A stretch of DNA of 64,000 nucleotides from Caulobacteraceae bacterium (GTDB lineage Bacteria; Pseudomonadota; Alphaproteobacteria; Caulobacterales; Caulobacteraceae): positions 37,615 through 101,614 of the forward strand of contig CANJME010000010.1 in assembly GCA_947475875.1 (NCBI GenBank), in the 5' to 3' direction. The stretch's first letter is position 1; every line of letters begins with the position of its first letter. A program made the translations under genes and the position numbers. This document shows, in pieces, positions 48,718-57,921 of the stretch. The notes beneath the pieces were generated by a model that was not told the DNA's origin, did not search any database, and saw only the letters and a list, made by a program, of their open reading frames with translations.

Positions 48718-49310
48718 CGCGACGGCGCGGCCCCAGCCTGGTCAAGCTCCTGGCCATCCTCGTGGCCGTCCCGCTCCTCGCCATGGCCGCCATCGTCATC
48801 GACGGCCTGACCGACAATGTTCACACCAGCGATGTCGCCATCGTGCTGGGCAATACGGTGACGGAGGACGGCTATCCCTCGCCCTGGCTGCAGGCGCGGC
48901 TGGACCGGGCGCTCAGCCTCTACAAGGCCGGCGAGGTCGCCAATGTCATCGTCAGCGGCGCGCCCCATGATCACGGGCGCGACGAAGCCGAGGTGATGCG
49001 ATCTTACCTGATCTGCCTCGGCGTGCCCTCGGACCGTGTCATCGCCGACAGCGCCGGCGTTCACACCATGGAGACGGCCCGCAATTCCGCCGCCATCATG
49101 AAAACCCGGGGCTGGAAGAGCGCCACCGTGGTCAGCCAGTACTATCACATCACCAGAGTCCGCATGACGCTGCAGGCCTTCGGGGTGCGCCCGGTCTATT
49201 CGGCTCACGCCTACCGGTTTGAGATCAATGACGTCATCGCCATCCCGCGCGAGCTGGCGGCCAATATCAGTTATCGCTGGCGGCTGTGGCGGTCGCCGCC
49301 AAAGCGCTGA
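48714..49310 (+). CDS. SanA/YdcF-family (DUF218) membrane-anchored protein
   Basis: A 198-residue protein with a basic N-terminus and one membrane helix at about residues 10-28, followed by a DUF218 domain: VAIVLGNTVTEDGYPSPWLQARLDRAL, VIVSGAP and TMETARNSAAIMK. SanA/YdcF proteins act at the envelope, with SanA linked to vancomycin resistance in enteric bacteria; the exact reaction is not settled. It is coupled to the preceding gene by an ATGA overlap. Its 3' end overlaps the opposite-strand glycosyltransferase by 44 bases. Confidence 0.82.
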   Translation: MTRRRGPSLVKLLAILVAVPLLAMAAIVIDGLTDNVHTSDVAIVLGNTVTEDGYPSPWLQARLDRALSLYKAGEVANVIVSGAPHDHGRDEAEVMRSYLICLGVPSDRVIADSAGVHTMETARNSAAIMKTRGWKSATVVSQYYHITRVRMTLQAFGVRPVYSAHAYRFEINDVIAIPRELAANISYRWRLWRSPPKR

Positions 49311-50835
49311 CGCCCGGCAGCCACAGGGCAAGCGTTCCGCCGCGATAGGGCCGCGCCTCGTTATAGGGGCCGCCCAGCGGGGCTTTGCGCGCAATCTCGA
49401 TGACCACGCCATCGGGATGGGCTGCGCGCCAGGTCGCCGCTTGCGAGACTTCGATCTTCTCGATGGGTTTGGTCAGCCGCGCGGCATAGCCGAACTCGCC
49501 CTCGTAGGAGCCGATGACGGCCATCGGCGCCCCGGTGCGTTCGCGCAGCCGGGCGGCGGCCCAGGACGAATCCTGATCGGTCAGGGTGCCGGTCGCTGCA
49601 GCGAAGTGAACGGCCAGAAACAGCGAAATCCCGGTTGCAAGACCGCTCCAGCCGAGTCGGTCCCTGAAGAGCCAGGAGAACGAAGCGCCGGTCAGGACGA
49701 TCGCCCCGCACCAGAGACTGACCGGCGCGCCGACAGTCTGAGGCAGGAAATGAAGGGCCAGCGCCACCAGACCGGCGAGGACCATGGCGGGGGCGAACAG
49801 AACCTCTGCTTTCTGTTCGGCCGGGCAGGTCAGGCCGGCGAGCCCGATGGCCAGCAGAGGCACGGCCGGCAACACATAATGGATCTGCTTGCTGGAGATG
49901 AAGCTGAAGATGAGGAAGGTCGCCGCCGCGCCAATCCAGCACAGGCGGAAGATGCGCCGCTCATCGGTGGCGGGATCGCGGCGGAACACGCCTCTCCAGA
50001 AGTTCCGGCTCAGCCACCATGGGAAGAGCAGCGCCGGCGCGAGCGCGATGAAGAACCACCAGGGCCGGCCGTGGGTGAAGGCTCCGACCATTCGCTTCGC
50101 CGTCTGATCGACCATCAGGCTGCGGAGGGGCGGTCCGCCCGCCGTCTGGGCCCAGAAGGCCCAGCCCAGGCCGATGACGAGTCCAATAGCGACGGCGCCG
50201 AGAATGCCGGCATACCAGACGGTCCAGCGCTGCGGGCGCGGCGCCCAAAACGGCGCGAGGAGGGCGATGGGCAGCACGTGGATCAGGATCGGCAGGCCCT
50301 TGATCAATGCGCCTATGCCGAGCGCCAGGCCCACCATGACGAAGCCGCGAAGGCGCTTGCCACGGGCCGCATCGACCAGGCCGATGATCCCGCAGAGCGC
50401 GGCCGTGGTCAGCAGGGCGTCGAACATCACCAGCGACGAGAAGGTTGCAAAGGCGACGGTTCCGACCGCCACATAGCCCGCCCGCGCGCCGACGGCTTCT
50501 CCGCCCAGGCGGCGGCCCAGCACGCCGGTAAGAAACACCGTCACCGGCAGGAACAGGGCCGGCGTCAGGCGCCCGGCGAACTCGTTGGGGCCGGTGACAC
50601 TCCAGACGAGATTGATCAGCCAGAACAGCACCGGCGGCTTGTCGCTGTAGTTGGCGCCGTTCAGGTGGGAATAGAGCCAGGTGTCGGCGTGCCGCATCTC
50701 CCAGGCCACGGTCAGATAGCGCGTCTCGTCGATGGGAATGAGCGGACGTGAGACGATACCGATCAGCACCAGCAGCAGGGCGATTAGCGCCGGGCCCAGA
50801 CGTTTCAAACCCGGCGGCAGGGCGAGCGGCGGCAT
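49267..50835 (-). CDS. ArnT/PMT-type membrane glycosyltransferase
   Basis: A 522-residue polytopic protein of the GT-C class. The acidic motif after the first helix is PIDETRYLTVAWEMRH, followed by YSDKPPVLFWLINL, as in ArnT-like transferases that use undecaprenyl- or polyprenyl-phosphate sugars. About ten or more hydrophobic helices follow, with a periplasmic C-terminal part. ATG 50835 gives the natural N-terminus; the open frame upstream overlaps the next gene. Together with the adjacent family 2 transferase it probably modifies a lipid A or envelope sugar, by inference. Confidence 0.82.
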   Translation of the reverse strand: MPPLALPPGLKRLGPALIALLLVLIGIVSRPLIPIDETRYLTVAWEMRHADTWLYSHLNGANYSDKPPVLFWLINLVWSVTGPNEFAGRLTPALFLPVTVFLTGVLGRRLGGEAVGARAGYVAVGTVAFATFSSLVMFDALLTTAALCGIIGLVDAARGKRLRGFVMVGLALGIGALIKGLPILIHVLPIALLAPFWAPRPQRWTVWYAGILGAVAIGLVIGLGWAFWAQTAGGPPLRSLMVDQTAKRMVGAFTHGRPWWFFIALAPALLFPWWLSRNFWRGVFRRDPATDERRIFRLCWIGAAATFLIFSFISSKQIHYVLPAVPLLAIGLAGLTCPAEQKAEVLFAPAMVLAGLVALALHFLPQTVGAPVSLWCGAIVLTGASFSWLFRDRLGWSGLATGISLFLAVHFAAATGTLTDQDSSWAAARLRERTGAPMAVIGSYEGEFGYAARLTKPIEKIEVSQAATWRAAHPDGVVIEIARKAPLGGPYNEARPYRGGTLALWLPGVSALAATATAASDN

Positions 50836-50857
50836 CAGACGGGCCGGATACTGCGGA

Positions 50858-51637
50858 TCACTCGATGATCTCCGGACGTTTGGCGCGCGATTGCAGCCAG
50901 GCGACGCCCAGAATGTCCACGATTCCAACCCACAGGCGATCCCAGGTGCCGTACTTTGACACCCCGGCCGACCGCGGCCGGTGGCCGACCGGCGCGCTGA
51001 CCACGGCATAGCCTTCGCGCAGCATCAGGGCCGGCAGGAAGCGGTGCATGTGATCGAACCAGGGCAGGCGCAAGAAAGCTTCGCGGTCAAACACCTTCAG
51101 GCCACAGCCGGTATCGGGCGTTGAATCCCGCAGCAGGCGCGATCGCACCCCATTGGCGATTTTCGACGAGACCCGCTTGATCCATACATCCTGACGCTTG
51201 ACCCGCTGCCCGGCAACCATGCGCAGATCTCCGGTAGCCGCCCCGGCGCGATAGGTTTCAAGCAAGCCCGGAATGTCCGCCGGATCGTTCTGGCCGTCGC
51301 CGTCGAGGGTGACGATGATCCGTCCCTCGGCCGCCAGGATGCCGGTGCGAACCCCCGCGCTCTGGCCGCAGCTCTTCTTGTGCCGGATAACCCGCAGATG
51401 CGGCTGATGCACCGCTACGCCCGCCAGAACATCCAGCATGGTGTCGGTCGAGCCATCATCGACCACGATGATCTCATAGGCCTCGCGGCCATCCAGCACG
51501 GCCTCGATCTCATCGAGCAGCGGACCGATCGCCTCGGCCTCGTTTTTGGCCGCGATCACCACCGAGACGGCAGGTCCGCTATGGGCCGTTTCAGCGCGGC
51601 CGGCCCTGGTGCTGGAGATGGCGGGAGATTTCTTCAC
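50858..51637 (-). CDS. Family 2 glycosyltransferase (polyprenyl-phosphate sugar transferase-like)
   Basis: A 259-residue GT2 enzyme: SVVIAAKNEAEAIGPLLDEI, IIVVDDGSTDTMLDVL, VTLDGDGQNDPADIP and TGCGLKVFDREAF. These motifs match the dolichol/undecaprenyl-phosphate mannose or ArnC-like group that feeds GT-C transferases. A hydrophobic helix near the C-terminus is weak. It is 22 bases upstream of the ArnT-like gene, which suggests a donor-synthase plus transferase pair. Confidence 0.85.
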   Translation of the reverse strand: MKKSPAISSTRAGRAETAHSGPAVSVVIAAKNEAEAIGPLLDEIEAVLDGREAYEIIVVDDGSTDTMLDVLAGVAVHQPHLRVIRHKKSCGQSAGVRTGILAAEGRIIVTLDGDGQNDPADIPGLLETYRAGAATGDLRMVAGQRVKRQDVWIKRVSSKIANGVRSRLLRDSTPDTGCGLKVFDREAFLRLPWFDHMHRFLPALMLREGYAVVSAPVGHRPRSAGVSKYGTWDRLWVGIVDILGVAWLQSRAKRPEIIE

Positions 51638-51684
51638 AACGGGGCTCCCTATACACAGCGCCGCCCGGGCCCGTCACTCAAGAA

Positions 51685-52308
51685 CTACGGTACGAACCAG
51701 ATGATCAGGCCAACCAGCAAGGCCAGACTGACGCCGGTCAGCACCAGACTGGTCTTCAGGCGGAACCTCAGGCTGAAGAACAGGATGTAGCCGAGGATGG
51801 ACAGGCCCAGCACGATGTAGGCCGTGGCGTCGATCAGGAAACGCCAGGGCCCGCCGCTGTTCTTGCCGCGGTGCAGGTCCATCGTCAGGCTGTTGAACGA
51901 GGCCTTTGTGGCGCGCACGTCGGCCTTGCCGGCCTCCAAATCGACGATCAGGTCGCTGGCGCCTTTGGGCCCGTCCAGCCGGATAATCGCCTGGCCACCG
52001 TCGATGTCCTCCGAACTGAAGGCGCCGGGCAGACTAGTCTTCCTGCCGACCGCCTCGGCCAGCGCCCGGCCGGGCTCCTTTTGCCGAAAAGCCGCGTCGA
52101 TTTCCGCCTTGGTCAGGGAGACGCTCGTCTGGACTTCGTGAGGTTTGTAATTCTCGAACCACTCCGGATGGTTCAGCAAGACGCCCGTCACGGAAAAGAA
52201 AATCAGGGCGATAAAAGCGAACGCCGACAGATAGGCGTGCAGCATCCGGGTGGTGCGATAGAACGCGCCCTTGTCAAAGGCGCGCCTTTCATCCTTTTTT
52301 TCGCTCAC
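51685..52308 (-). CDS. PepSY-associated membrane protein
   Basis: A 207-residue protein starting at GTG 52308, overlapping the end of the ApbE-DUF2271 gene by four bases. A membrane helix at about residues 25-48 (ALIFFSVTGVLLNHP) is followed by a periplasmic PepSY-like region (residues about 55-140) and two C-terminal helices. Proteins of this type occur beside ApbE and DUF2271 proteins and are thought to pass electrons across the inner membrane. No flavin or haem motif is obvious in this protein. Confidence 0.7.
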   Translation of the reverse strand: MSEKKDERRAFDKGAFYRTTRMLHAYLSAFAFIALIFFSVTGVLLNHPEWFENYKPHEVQTSVSLTKAEIDAAFRQKEPGRALAEAVGRKTSLPGAFSSEDIDGGQAIIRLDGPKGASDLIVDLEAGKADVRATKASFNSLTMDLHRGKNSGGPWRFLIDATAYIVLGLSILGYILFFSLRFRLKTSLVLTGVSLALLVGLIIWFVP

Positions 52309-53807
52309 TGGCTCTTTCCGTAGCTCGCGGTCGCGGGGCCGGACTCGGGCAGAGCGGCGGCGCTTCCAGTCGCCGCAACCGCTCCCAAGGTCAAGGAAAT
52401 CTCCTGCAGGGAATGACCGCCGTGTTCGCGGCTGACCTCGATCTTGATGGTGTACTTGCCCTGGCCGACGAGATTGCCCGCATCGTCCTTGCCGTCCCAC
52501 GTAATGGCGTACTTGCCCGGCACACGCGAGGGGCGGGTGACGGCGGAGAGCTGGCCACCCTTGCCGGTGAAGACGCCGTACCAGACATAGTTGCTGTCCA
52601 GAAACCGGGGCGGATGATCGCCCAGATGGGTAAGGGTGCGCACCAGCTGGCCGGCCTCGTTGGTCACAAAGATGGCGACGTAAGGCACCTTGGTCCGGGC
52701 GCCGCCGATGACGGGAATCTCGTAGTCGATCTTCACCTCGTAGCCGGCCGGCCAGGCGGCCGAGCGTGGGGCCGCGGCCTTGGGCGCGGTCTGGTAGGCG
52801 ACGGATTGCAGCTTCACAGGCGCGGCGGCCGGCCAGCCGGCCGAGGTGAAGACCGCGCCCTGCGCATCGACGATGCGCGCTTCGGCGCCGGGACGGGCAT
52901 TGATGAAGCCGATGGCCCGGGCAGTCGGCATGGCGGCCAGGGCGGTGGCCATGGCGTCTGCGTCAGCCGCGGTGCGGCTGACCACACTGACCAAGCGGGC
53001 AGGGGAGGCCTGGCCATTTTCGGGCAGCAGCAGGTGCGAATAGCTCTGGCCGCCGATCACCCGGTCGCGGGCGCCGGTCCCGCTGGTGGCGACGGCGCCG
53101 CCGCGCAGGGTCAGGAGACTCGTGGGCGCGACATTGTCGGAGTCTTCGCCATGGGCGATGCCAAACCGCCAGCCGGCGGCGTCCAGCGGCGCGCCGGAAC
53201 AAGCGATGTCCCCGCCGATATCGACCATGATCCCCCGGGCCGACGGAGCGGCCTTGCGGGCGGCCGCCAGCGCCGCGTCCACGATATAGCCCTTGGCGTA
53301 GGCATCGACAGTGAAGGCAACGCCGTCGCGGTCGATGGTTCGCATTGCCGGGTCGAGACGCACGGTTGCGGCTTCTGCGGCGGTAGCGGCGCGGACCAAC
53401 GTATCAGGATCGGGCGCCGCGCCGCTGCGCTCGGCCTGGCGCCAGAGCGCTTCGACCGTGCCCAGGCGGGCGCTGAAGGCGCCGTTGCAGTCAGCGCGCC
53501 AGGCTTCGCAGGCGCTGATAACCTGAAAGAGTTCAGGCGAGGCGGCAAAGGCGCCTGTGGAGCGGTTCAGGGCCGCCAGTTCCGAATCGTCTCTCCAGCC
53601 GCTCAGGACCAGGTCGAGGCGTTCAATCTCGGTCCGCGCCGCCAGCATGGCCCGGTTGGCGGAGGCGGCGTCCGGCGTCACGACCGTCATGTCGAAGGAC
53701 GTTCCAAGCACGCGCTCAGCATGAAACGGGTGCGCCACCGCGTGGGCGGGCGCGGCCATGGCCGTGGCGGCGAGGAACGATAATATGCGAGTCATTCCCA
53801 TTTGCAT
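52305..53807 (-). CDS. FAD:protein FMN transferase fused to a DUF2271 domain
   Basis: A 500-residue exported protein. A signal peptide (about residues 1-23, ending APAHAVA) is followed by an ApbE domain to about residue 310: VLGTSFDMTVV, DGVAFTVDAYAKGYIVD, VDIGGDIAC, ATSGT and the metal-binding DADAMATALAAM. The C-terminal part from about 345 (YEVKIDYEIPVIGG ... ITWDGKDDAGNLVGQG) is DUF2271. ApbE attaches FMN to Thr/Ser of redox proteins in the periplasm. DUF2271 has unknown function. Other genomes usually have the two as separate genes. No FMN-accepting protein is recognisable nearby. Confidence 0.85.
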   Translation of the reverse strand: MQMGMTRILSFLAATAMAAPAHAVAHPFHAERVLGTSFDMTVVTPDAASANRAMLAARTEIERLDLVLSGWRDDSELAALNRSTGAFAASPELFQVISACEAWRADCNGAFSARLGTVEALWRQAERSGAAPDPDTLVRAATAAEAATVRLDPAMRTIDRDGVAFTVDAYAKGYIVDAALAAARKAAPSARGIMVDIGGDIACSGAPLDAAGWRFGIAHGEDSDNVAPTSLLTLRGGAVATSGTGARDRVIGGQSYSHLLLPENGQASPARLVSVVSRTAADADAMATALAAMPTARAIGFINARPGAEARIVDAQGAVFTSAGWPAAAPVKLQSVAYQTAPKAAAPRSAAWPAGYEVKIDYEIPVIGGARTKVPYVAIFVTNEAGQLVRTLTHLGDHPPRFLDSNYVWYGVFTGKGGQLSAVTRPSRVPGKYAITWDGKDDAGNLVGQGKYTIKIEVSREHGGHSLQEISLTLGAVAATGSAAALPESGPATASYGKSQ

Positions 53808-54072
53808 AAGTTCTTCTTAGCGGAAATTGACGCGGCGAAGCAATAGCCACGGGCGGCCTTGCCACGAACTGATTGGCGTAAGATTTCGAAATTGGGGCGG
53901 CGTCTTGCCGCATCTGTAACGCAGGCTCATTTATCCGCCGCAATTCAGACGCCAAGCCTGTGCGACGTCCTGAGGGGACCTCGCAAGTTGTGCCTGGCAA
54001 TCACCCCGCTCTTCTATTGCCGCCCGCTCGAAGCGGCGCCTAGATGCCTCCGACCAGTTTGGGGGCCACACC
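53808..54072. other. Intergenic region between divergent genes
   Basis: This 265-base gap separates the ApbE-DUF2271 gene (minus) from the DUF885 gene (plus) and must hold both promoters. No coding frame with family features, no terminator and no known riboswitch is visible. GC content is lower than in flanking genes in the part nearest the minus-strand gene. Confidence 0.4.
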
Positions 54073-55908
54073 ATGAAGATCTCGCGGCGCGATTTTACAC
54101 TCGGCCTGGCGCTCAGCGTCGCAGCAACACCGTTGGCTTATGCCGCGGAACCGCCTGCGGACGACATCGCGCGGCACTCCGAAGCGCTGAGGGTCTATCT
54201 TGACGCCCAGTACGAGGAACAGCTGCAGCGCAATCCTGAGAGCCTGACCAGCCAGGGGCGCAAGGAGCACTACGACAAGCTGAACGACCGCAGCGAGGCG
54301 GCCGAAGACCGCGCGCTGGCCTGGCGGCGCAAGAGCGTGGCGCAGATGAAGGCGCGCTTTGACCCGGCCCGGCTGACCGAAGAGGCGCACACATCCTACG
54401 ACGTCTGGGCGCTGGAACTGGAGCGCAGCGAGACCTCGCGCCGCTGGCGGCGGCATCGCTATGTGCTGAGCCGGGGAAGCGTGCACGCCAGCCTGCCGAC
54501 CTTCATGATCAACCAGCACCGGGTCGACACGTTGTCGGACATGCGCGCCTACATCAGCCGTGTGGGCTTGATCGGCAAGGCGCTGGATCAATCGCTGGAG
54601 AACGCAAAATCCGCGGCCGGGCAGGGGATCCGCATGCCGCGGTTCACCTATGACCAGTCGCTGGACGAGATCAAACGCCTGACCGCCGGCGCGCCGTTCG
54701 GGGCAGGGGCGGATTCGGCCTTATTTGCGGACGCCAAGGGCAAGATCGCGGCGCTGAAAACTGCGGGAAAGATCACCGAGACGCAAGCCGCCACCCTGCA
54801 GTCGCAGGTCTCGAGCGCCATGACCACGAAGATGAAGCCCGCCTACGACCGCGTCGCGGCATGGCTCACCGCCGACGCGCCGAACGCCTCGGCAGAGGCG
54901 AAAGGGGCAGGGGCTCTGCCGGACGGGGCCAACTATTACAACGCCTCGCTCTATCTACAGACCACCACCGACATGACCGCCGAACAGATCCACCAGCTGG
55001 GCCTGTCGGAAGTCGCGCGCATCCGGGGCGAGATGGAAACGGTCAAGGCGCGGACGGGGTTTACCGGCACGCTGGACCAGTTCTTCGTCTTCATGCGCAC
55101 CGACAAGCGCTTCTACCTGCCCGACACCGACGCCGGCCGTCAGCAGTACCTGCGCCTGGCGGAACGCTATCTCGGCGAGATGAAAAAGCGCTTGCCCGTG
55201 TTCTTCGGCCGCCTGCCCAAGGCCGATCTGGTGGTCAAGCGCGTCGAGGCCTTCCGCGAGGAGCCGGGCGGCGCCCAGCATTACCAGCGCGGCGCGGCCG
55301 ATGGGTCTCGGCCGGGCGTCTTCTACGCCCACCTGTCGGACATGACCGCCATGCCGACCTATCAGCTGGAAAACATCGCCTATCACGAGGGCCTGCCGGG
55401 CCATCACATGCAGCTGTCCATCGCCCAGGAGCTGACCGGCCTGCCCAAATTCCGCAACAACTACAGCTACACGGCCTATGTGGAGGGGTGGGGACTCTAT
55501 ACCGAGGCCCTGGCCAAGGAGATGGGCTTCGACACCGATCCCTATAACGATTTCGGCCGGCTCTCCGGCGAGATCTGGCGGGCGATCCGCCTGGTGGTCG
55601 ACACCGGCATCCACGCCAAGGGCTGGAGCGAGGCCCAGGCCGTGGCCTATTTCACCAACAATTCGGCCCAGCCCGAGGGCGCGATCCGCTCCGAGATCCG
55701 CCGCTACATCCTCGGGCCGGGGCAGGCGACCTGCTACAAGATCGGCATGTTGAAATTCCAGCAGCTGCGGGACGAGGCCCGCCGCACCCTGGGCCCGCGC
55801 TTCAGCTATCCCAAGTTCCACGATGCGGTGTTGGGCGGGGGTTCGTTGCCGTTGCCGGTGCTTGAGACGCGAACGCGACGTTGGATCGAGCGGGAGAGGA
55901 TGGCGTGA
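54073..55908 (+). CDS. Exported DUF885 metallopeptidase-like protein
   Basis: A 611-residue protein with a twin-arginine signal (ISRRDFTLGLALSVAATPLAYA). The family's conserved centre is present: IAYHEGLPGHHMQLSIAQEL, in which the two His clusters and Glu are candidate metal ligands, then YVEGWGLYTEALA. Family members have been linked to dipeptide or ester hydrolysis, but DUF885 has no agreed activity. The gene is monocistronic upstream and is followed seven bases later by an unusual low-GC gene. Confidence 0.82.
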   Translation: MKISRRDFTLGLALSVAATPLAYAAEPPADDIARHSEALRVYLDAQYEEQLQRNPESLTSQGRKEHYDKLNDRSEAAEDRALAWRRKSVAQMKARFDPARLTEEAHTSYDVWALELERSETSRRWRRHRYVLSRGSVHASLPTFMINQHRVDTLSDMRAYISRVGLIGKALDQSLENAKSAAGQGIRMPRFTYDQSLDEIKRLTAGAPFGAGADSALFADAKGKIAALKTAGKITETQAATLQSQVSSAMTTKMKPAYDRVAAWLTADAPNASAEAKGAGALPDGANYYNASLYLQTTTDMTAEQIHQLGLSEVARIRGEMETVKARTGFTGTLDQFFVFMRTDKRFYLPDTDAGRQQYLRLAERYLGEMKKRLPVFFGRLPKADLVVKRVEAFREEPGGAQHYQRGAADGSRPGVFYAHLSDMTAMPTYQLENIAYHEGLPGHHMQLSIAQELTGLPKFRNNYSYTAYVEGWGLYTEALAKEMGFDTDPYNDFGRLSGEIWRAIRLVVDTGIHAKGWSEAQAVAYFTNNSAQPEGAIRSEIRRYILGPGQATCYKIGMLKFQQLRDEARRTLGPRFSYPKFHDAVLGGGSLPLPVLETRTRRWIERERMA

Positions 55909-55915
55909 CCCAACC

Positions 55916-57157
55916 ATGAGTTCTACTTCAGAGGAATTTGCGGCAGCGCTAGCCAAGGGTTCGGGGAGGGCGATGATCCTTCTCAGGCAGGCGAAATGCG
56001 TTGAGATCCTCAAAGAAGAGCTACTTCGGGCCTGCATATTTAACCTGACCTATGACCGTCAGTGCGAGCACGAGCGGAGTGCATACTTGGCGCGGTTGAT
56101 CGCTGAGACGGGTGGCCAAGAGGAGTTTTTTGCCGCTCTAGCTTTACGCTTTGCCGGACCCAGAGACAGTCTGGCCGATATTCGGCAGCTGTTCAGCGTC
56201 TTGGGTCTCTTGGCGGCAAATCTCGGTGCGTCACACAAGGCGATCGTCCGTCAGTCCTATTCTCAGCTATCTGGCGAAGAGCAGCTGGACTGCATGGACG
56301 ACTTCGTCCGCCTTGATGGTATCGAGGCGTTGGTTGAGTGTGCCGAACAAATAGAGGATCATCTGAAAGATGAGGGCTGGCGAGCGGCTGGTCTGCTGGA
56401 GGCGCTGGCAGAGCGGGAGGGACGTACGGAAGGCGAGCTCCTGCGTAAGATTGGGGCGGACTATCCTCAAGTCCCGAAATTTGTGGCCCATCTTGAGGCG
56501 GACCGCCAATCATCGCCGGCGCCGAATGGCGAGGAGTATGATTTTGATGCCATCCGGTCAGGCCTACTCCGCGGAGAACGGCGCACGGGCGCTTGGCAAC
56601 GGACTCTGTCAGAAGCCGAATGGAATTTGCTGGCTGAGGATTTGGCGGGGCAGTCCAATCCCAACGTTGCGTTGCACTACCTGAGATTGTTTGCGCGACG
56701 TGCTTTTCCGCTCGGACCGCAGCTGCTCGTCCGATGGGTAGATTCCGGCGATTCTCGAGCATCATGGGCGGCGCTACGCGCCTTGGGTCGGGTCCATTCT
56801 CCGTTAGTACGGAAGATGGCTCTCCAGCGGATTGGGAATAATGATCCTGTTGGTGTTCGGTTGCTCTTGTCCAACTTCCAGTCGGGAGACCTAAAGGTCA
56901 TCGATCCGATGTTCAGCGCATGTGCTGAAAACGAGGTAGTGCATGATCTCGGATTAGCTGTCCTCGATCTGATGGCAGAAAACGAGATCACCGCTGCTGA
57001 GAGAGAACCGGCTTTGCTTCAGATTTACAACCGCACGCCTTGCAGCATGTGCCGGTATTACGCGGCATCAGGATTGGTCGAGGATGGGCGAATGCCCGAA
57101 TGGATGGCTGAGGAATGTCAGTTCGATGCCGAACCGGACACGGCGAAGTTGGTTTGA
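55916..57157 (+). CDS. Uncharacterised helical-repeat protein, low GC
   Basis: A 413-residue protein rich in alternating helices, with stretches such as SGDSRASWAALRALGRVHSP that resemble HEAT-type repeats in the second half. A CxxC motif (CSMC) lies near the C-terminus. I do not recognise a family. GC content and codon use are clearly lower than in neighbours, which fits horizontal transfer. The start at ATG 55916 comes seven bases after the DUF885 stop with no good ribosome site, so it may depend on coupling. The frame is open further upstream inside the previous gene. Confidence 0.6.
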   Translation: MSSTSEEFAAALAKGSGRAMILLRQAKCVEILKEELLRACIFNLTYDRQCEHERSAYLARLIAETGGQEEFFAALALRFAGPRDSLADIRQLFSVLGLLAANLGASHKAIVRQSYSQLSGEEQLDCMDDFVRLDGIEALVECAEQIEDHLKDEGWRAAGLLEALAEREGRTEGELLRKIGADYPQVPKFVAHLEADRQSSPAPNGEEYDFDAIRSGLLRGERRTGAWQRTLSEAEWNLLAEDLAGQSNPNVALHYLRLFARRAFPLGPQLLVRWVDSGDSRASWAALRALGRVHSPLVRKMALQRIGNNDPVGVRLLLSNFQSGDLKVIDPMFSACAENEVVHDLGLAVLDLMAENEITAAEREPALLQIYNRTPCSMCRYYAASGLVEDGRMPEWMAEECQFDAEPDTAKLV

Positions 57158-57234
57158 TCCAGGGGGTGAGCCGGGGGCCGACCCAATCCCAAGCTTTCCA
57201 TATTGCGCCTAAGGTATATTATCGGCAATATTGA

Positions 57235-57600
57235 TTATGGTTGGCCCACAACGGGCTTTTCGCCGTCGGATATCAACCGATCGATGCTGTCGCGCTGATT
57301 TCCGACGAGCAGTCTCACCCTCGAGCCATTCAAATCAAACCAGATGCCGGCCTCGTCCAGGGCCAGCAAATGGCCGCCGTAGGCTCCGGTAATCGGCTTG
57401 CGGTCCTTGAGCCACACTTCCTCAAGCCGGGCGGCGCAGGTTTCGACATTGGCGATGTCGCTGGCGATCTGGCTGAAGGTCCCATCCGCGGCGCGCAGCC
57501 AGCACAGACCCTCGCCGCCTGGCGCTTTGGGGCCATTGCGGCAGGCCGCCAGCGCCGCGCCGATGCTCAGAACCAAAATCCAGGATCGCCAGACGCCCAT
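57235..57600 (-). CDS. Small predicted lipoprotein
   Basis: A 121-residue product with a lipoprotein signal peptide (LSIGAALAAC, Cys at about 20). A second and third cysteine (GLCWLRAADG and ETCAARLEEV) could form a disulphide. A conserved-looking PITGAYGGHLLALDEAGIWFDLNG follows. I do not recognise a family. It is downstream of the cold-shock gene on the same strand, beyond its terminator. Confidence 0.55.
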   Translation of the reverse strand: MGVWRSWILVLSIGAALAACRNGPKAPGGEGLCWLRAADGTFSQIASDIANVETCAARLEEVWLKDRKPITGAYGGHLLALDEAGIWFDLNGSRVRLLVGNQRDSIDRLISDGEKPVVGQP

Positions 57601-57644
57601 CAGCCCACGTTCTCACGCCCGGCGCGCGCGCGGAACCCGCAACG

Positions 57645-57674
57645 AAAAACGGGCCGGCTTTCGCCGACCCGTTT
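57645..57674 (-). terminator. Intrinsic terminator of the cold shock gene
   Basis: On the minus strand AAACGGGTCGGC, loop GAAA, GCCGGCCCGTTT followed by TT. Eleven of twelve stem positions are Watson-Crick pairs and one is a G-T wobble; the loop is a stable GNRA tetraloop. It lies about 32 bases after the cold-shock stop codon. Confidence 0.85.
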
Positions 57675-57705
57675 CGTCAGTTCAGTCTGAAATCCTTTAA
57701 GGAAA

Positions 57706-57915
57706 TCAGGCGGCCGTGAGTTGGCCGGCAGACATCTTGCCGTTGCGCTGATCGCGCTCGATTTCGTAGTTGAGCTTTTGCCCTTCACTGATCGAGCTCA
57801 TGCCCGCGCGCTCGACCGCCGAGATGTGCACAAACACGTCCGGACCGCCGTTGTCGGGTTGGATGAAGCCGAAGCCTTTGGTTCCGTTGAACCATTTCAC
57901 TGTACCAGTAGCCAT
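57706..57915 (-). CDS. cspA: Cold shock protein
   Basis: A 69-residue single-domain RNA-binding protein with RNP1 KGFGFIQPD and RNP2 DVFVHISA motifs. It binds single-stranded nucleic acid and melts RNA secondary structure. It has a long 5' leader with two hairpins (see next entries), and one of them pairs the ribosome binding site. A clear terminator follows, so it is a single-gene unit. Confidence 0.95.
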   Translation of the reverse strand: MATGTVKWFNGTKGFGFIQPDNGGPDVFVHISAVERAGMSSISEGQKLNYEIERDQRNGKMSAGQLTAA

Positions 57916-57921
57916 TTTAGG

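Noticed and set aside
52413..53783. A 456-codon open frame on the plus strand
   Set aside because: Antisense to the ApbE-DUF2271 gene; Gly/Arg/Asp-rich with no motifs.
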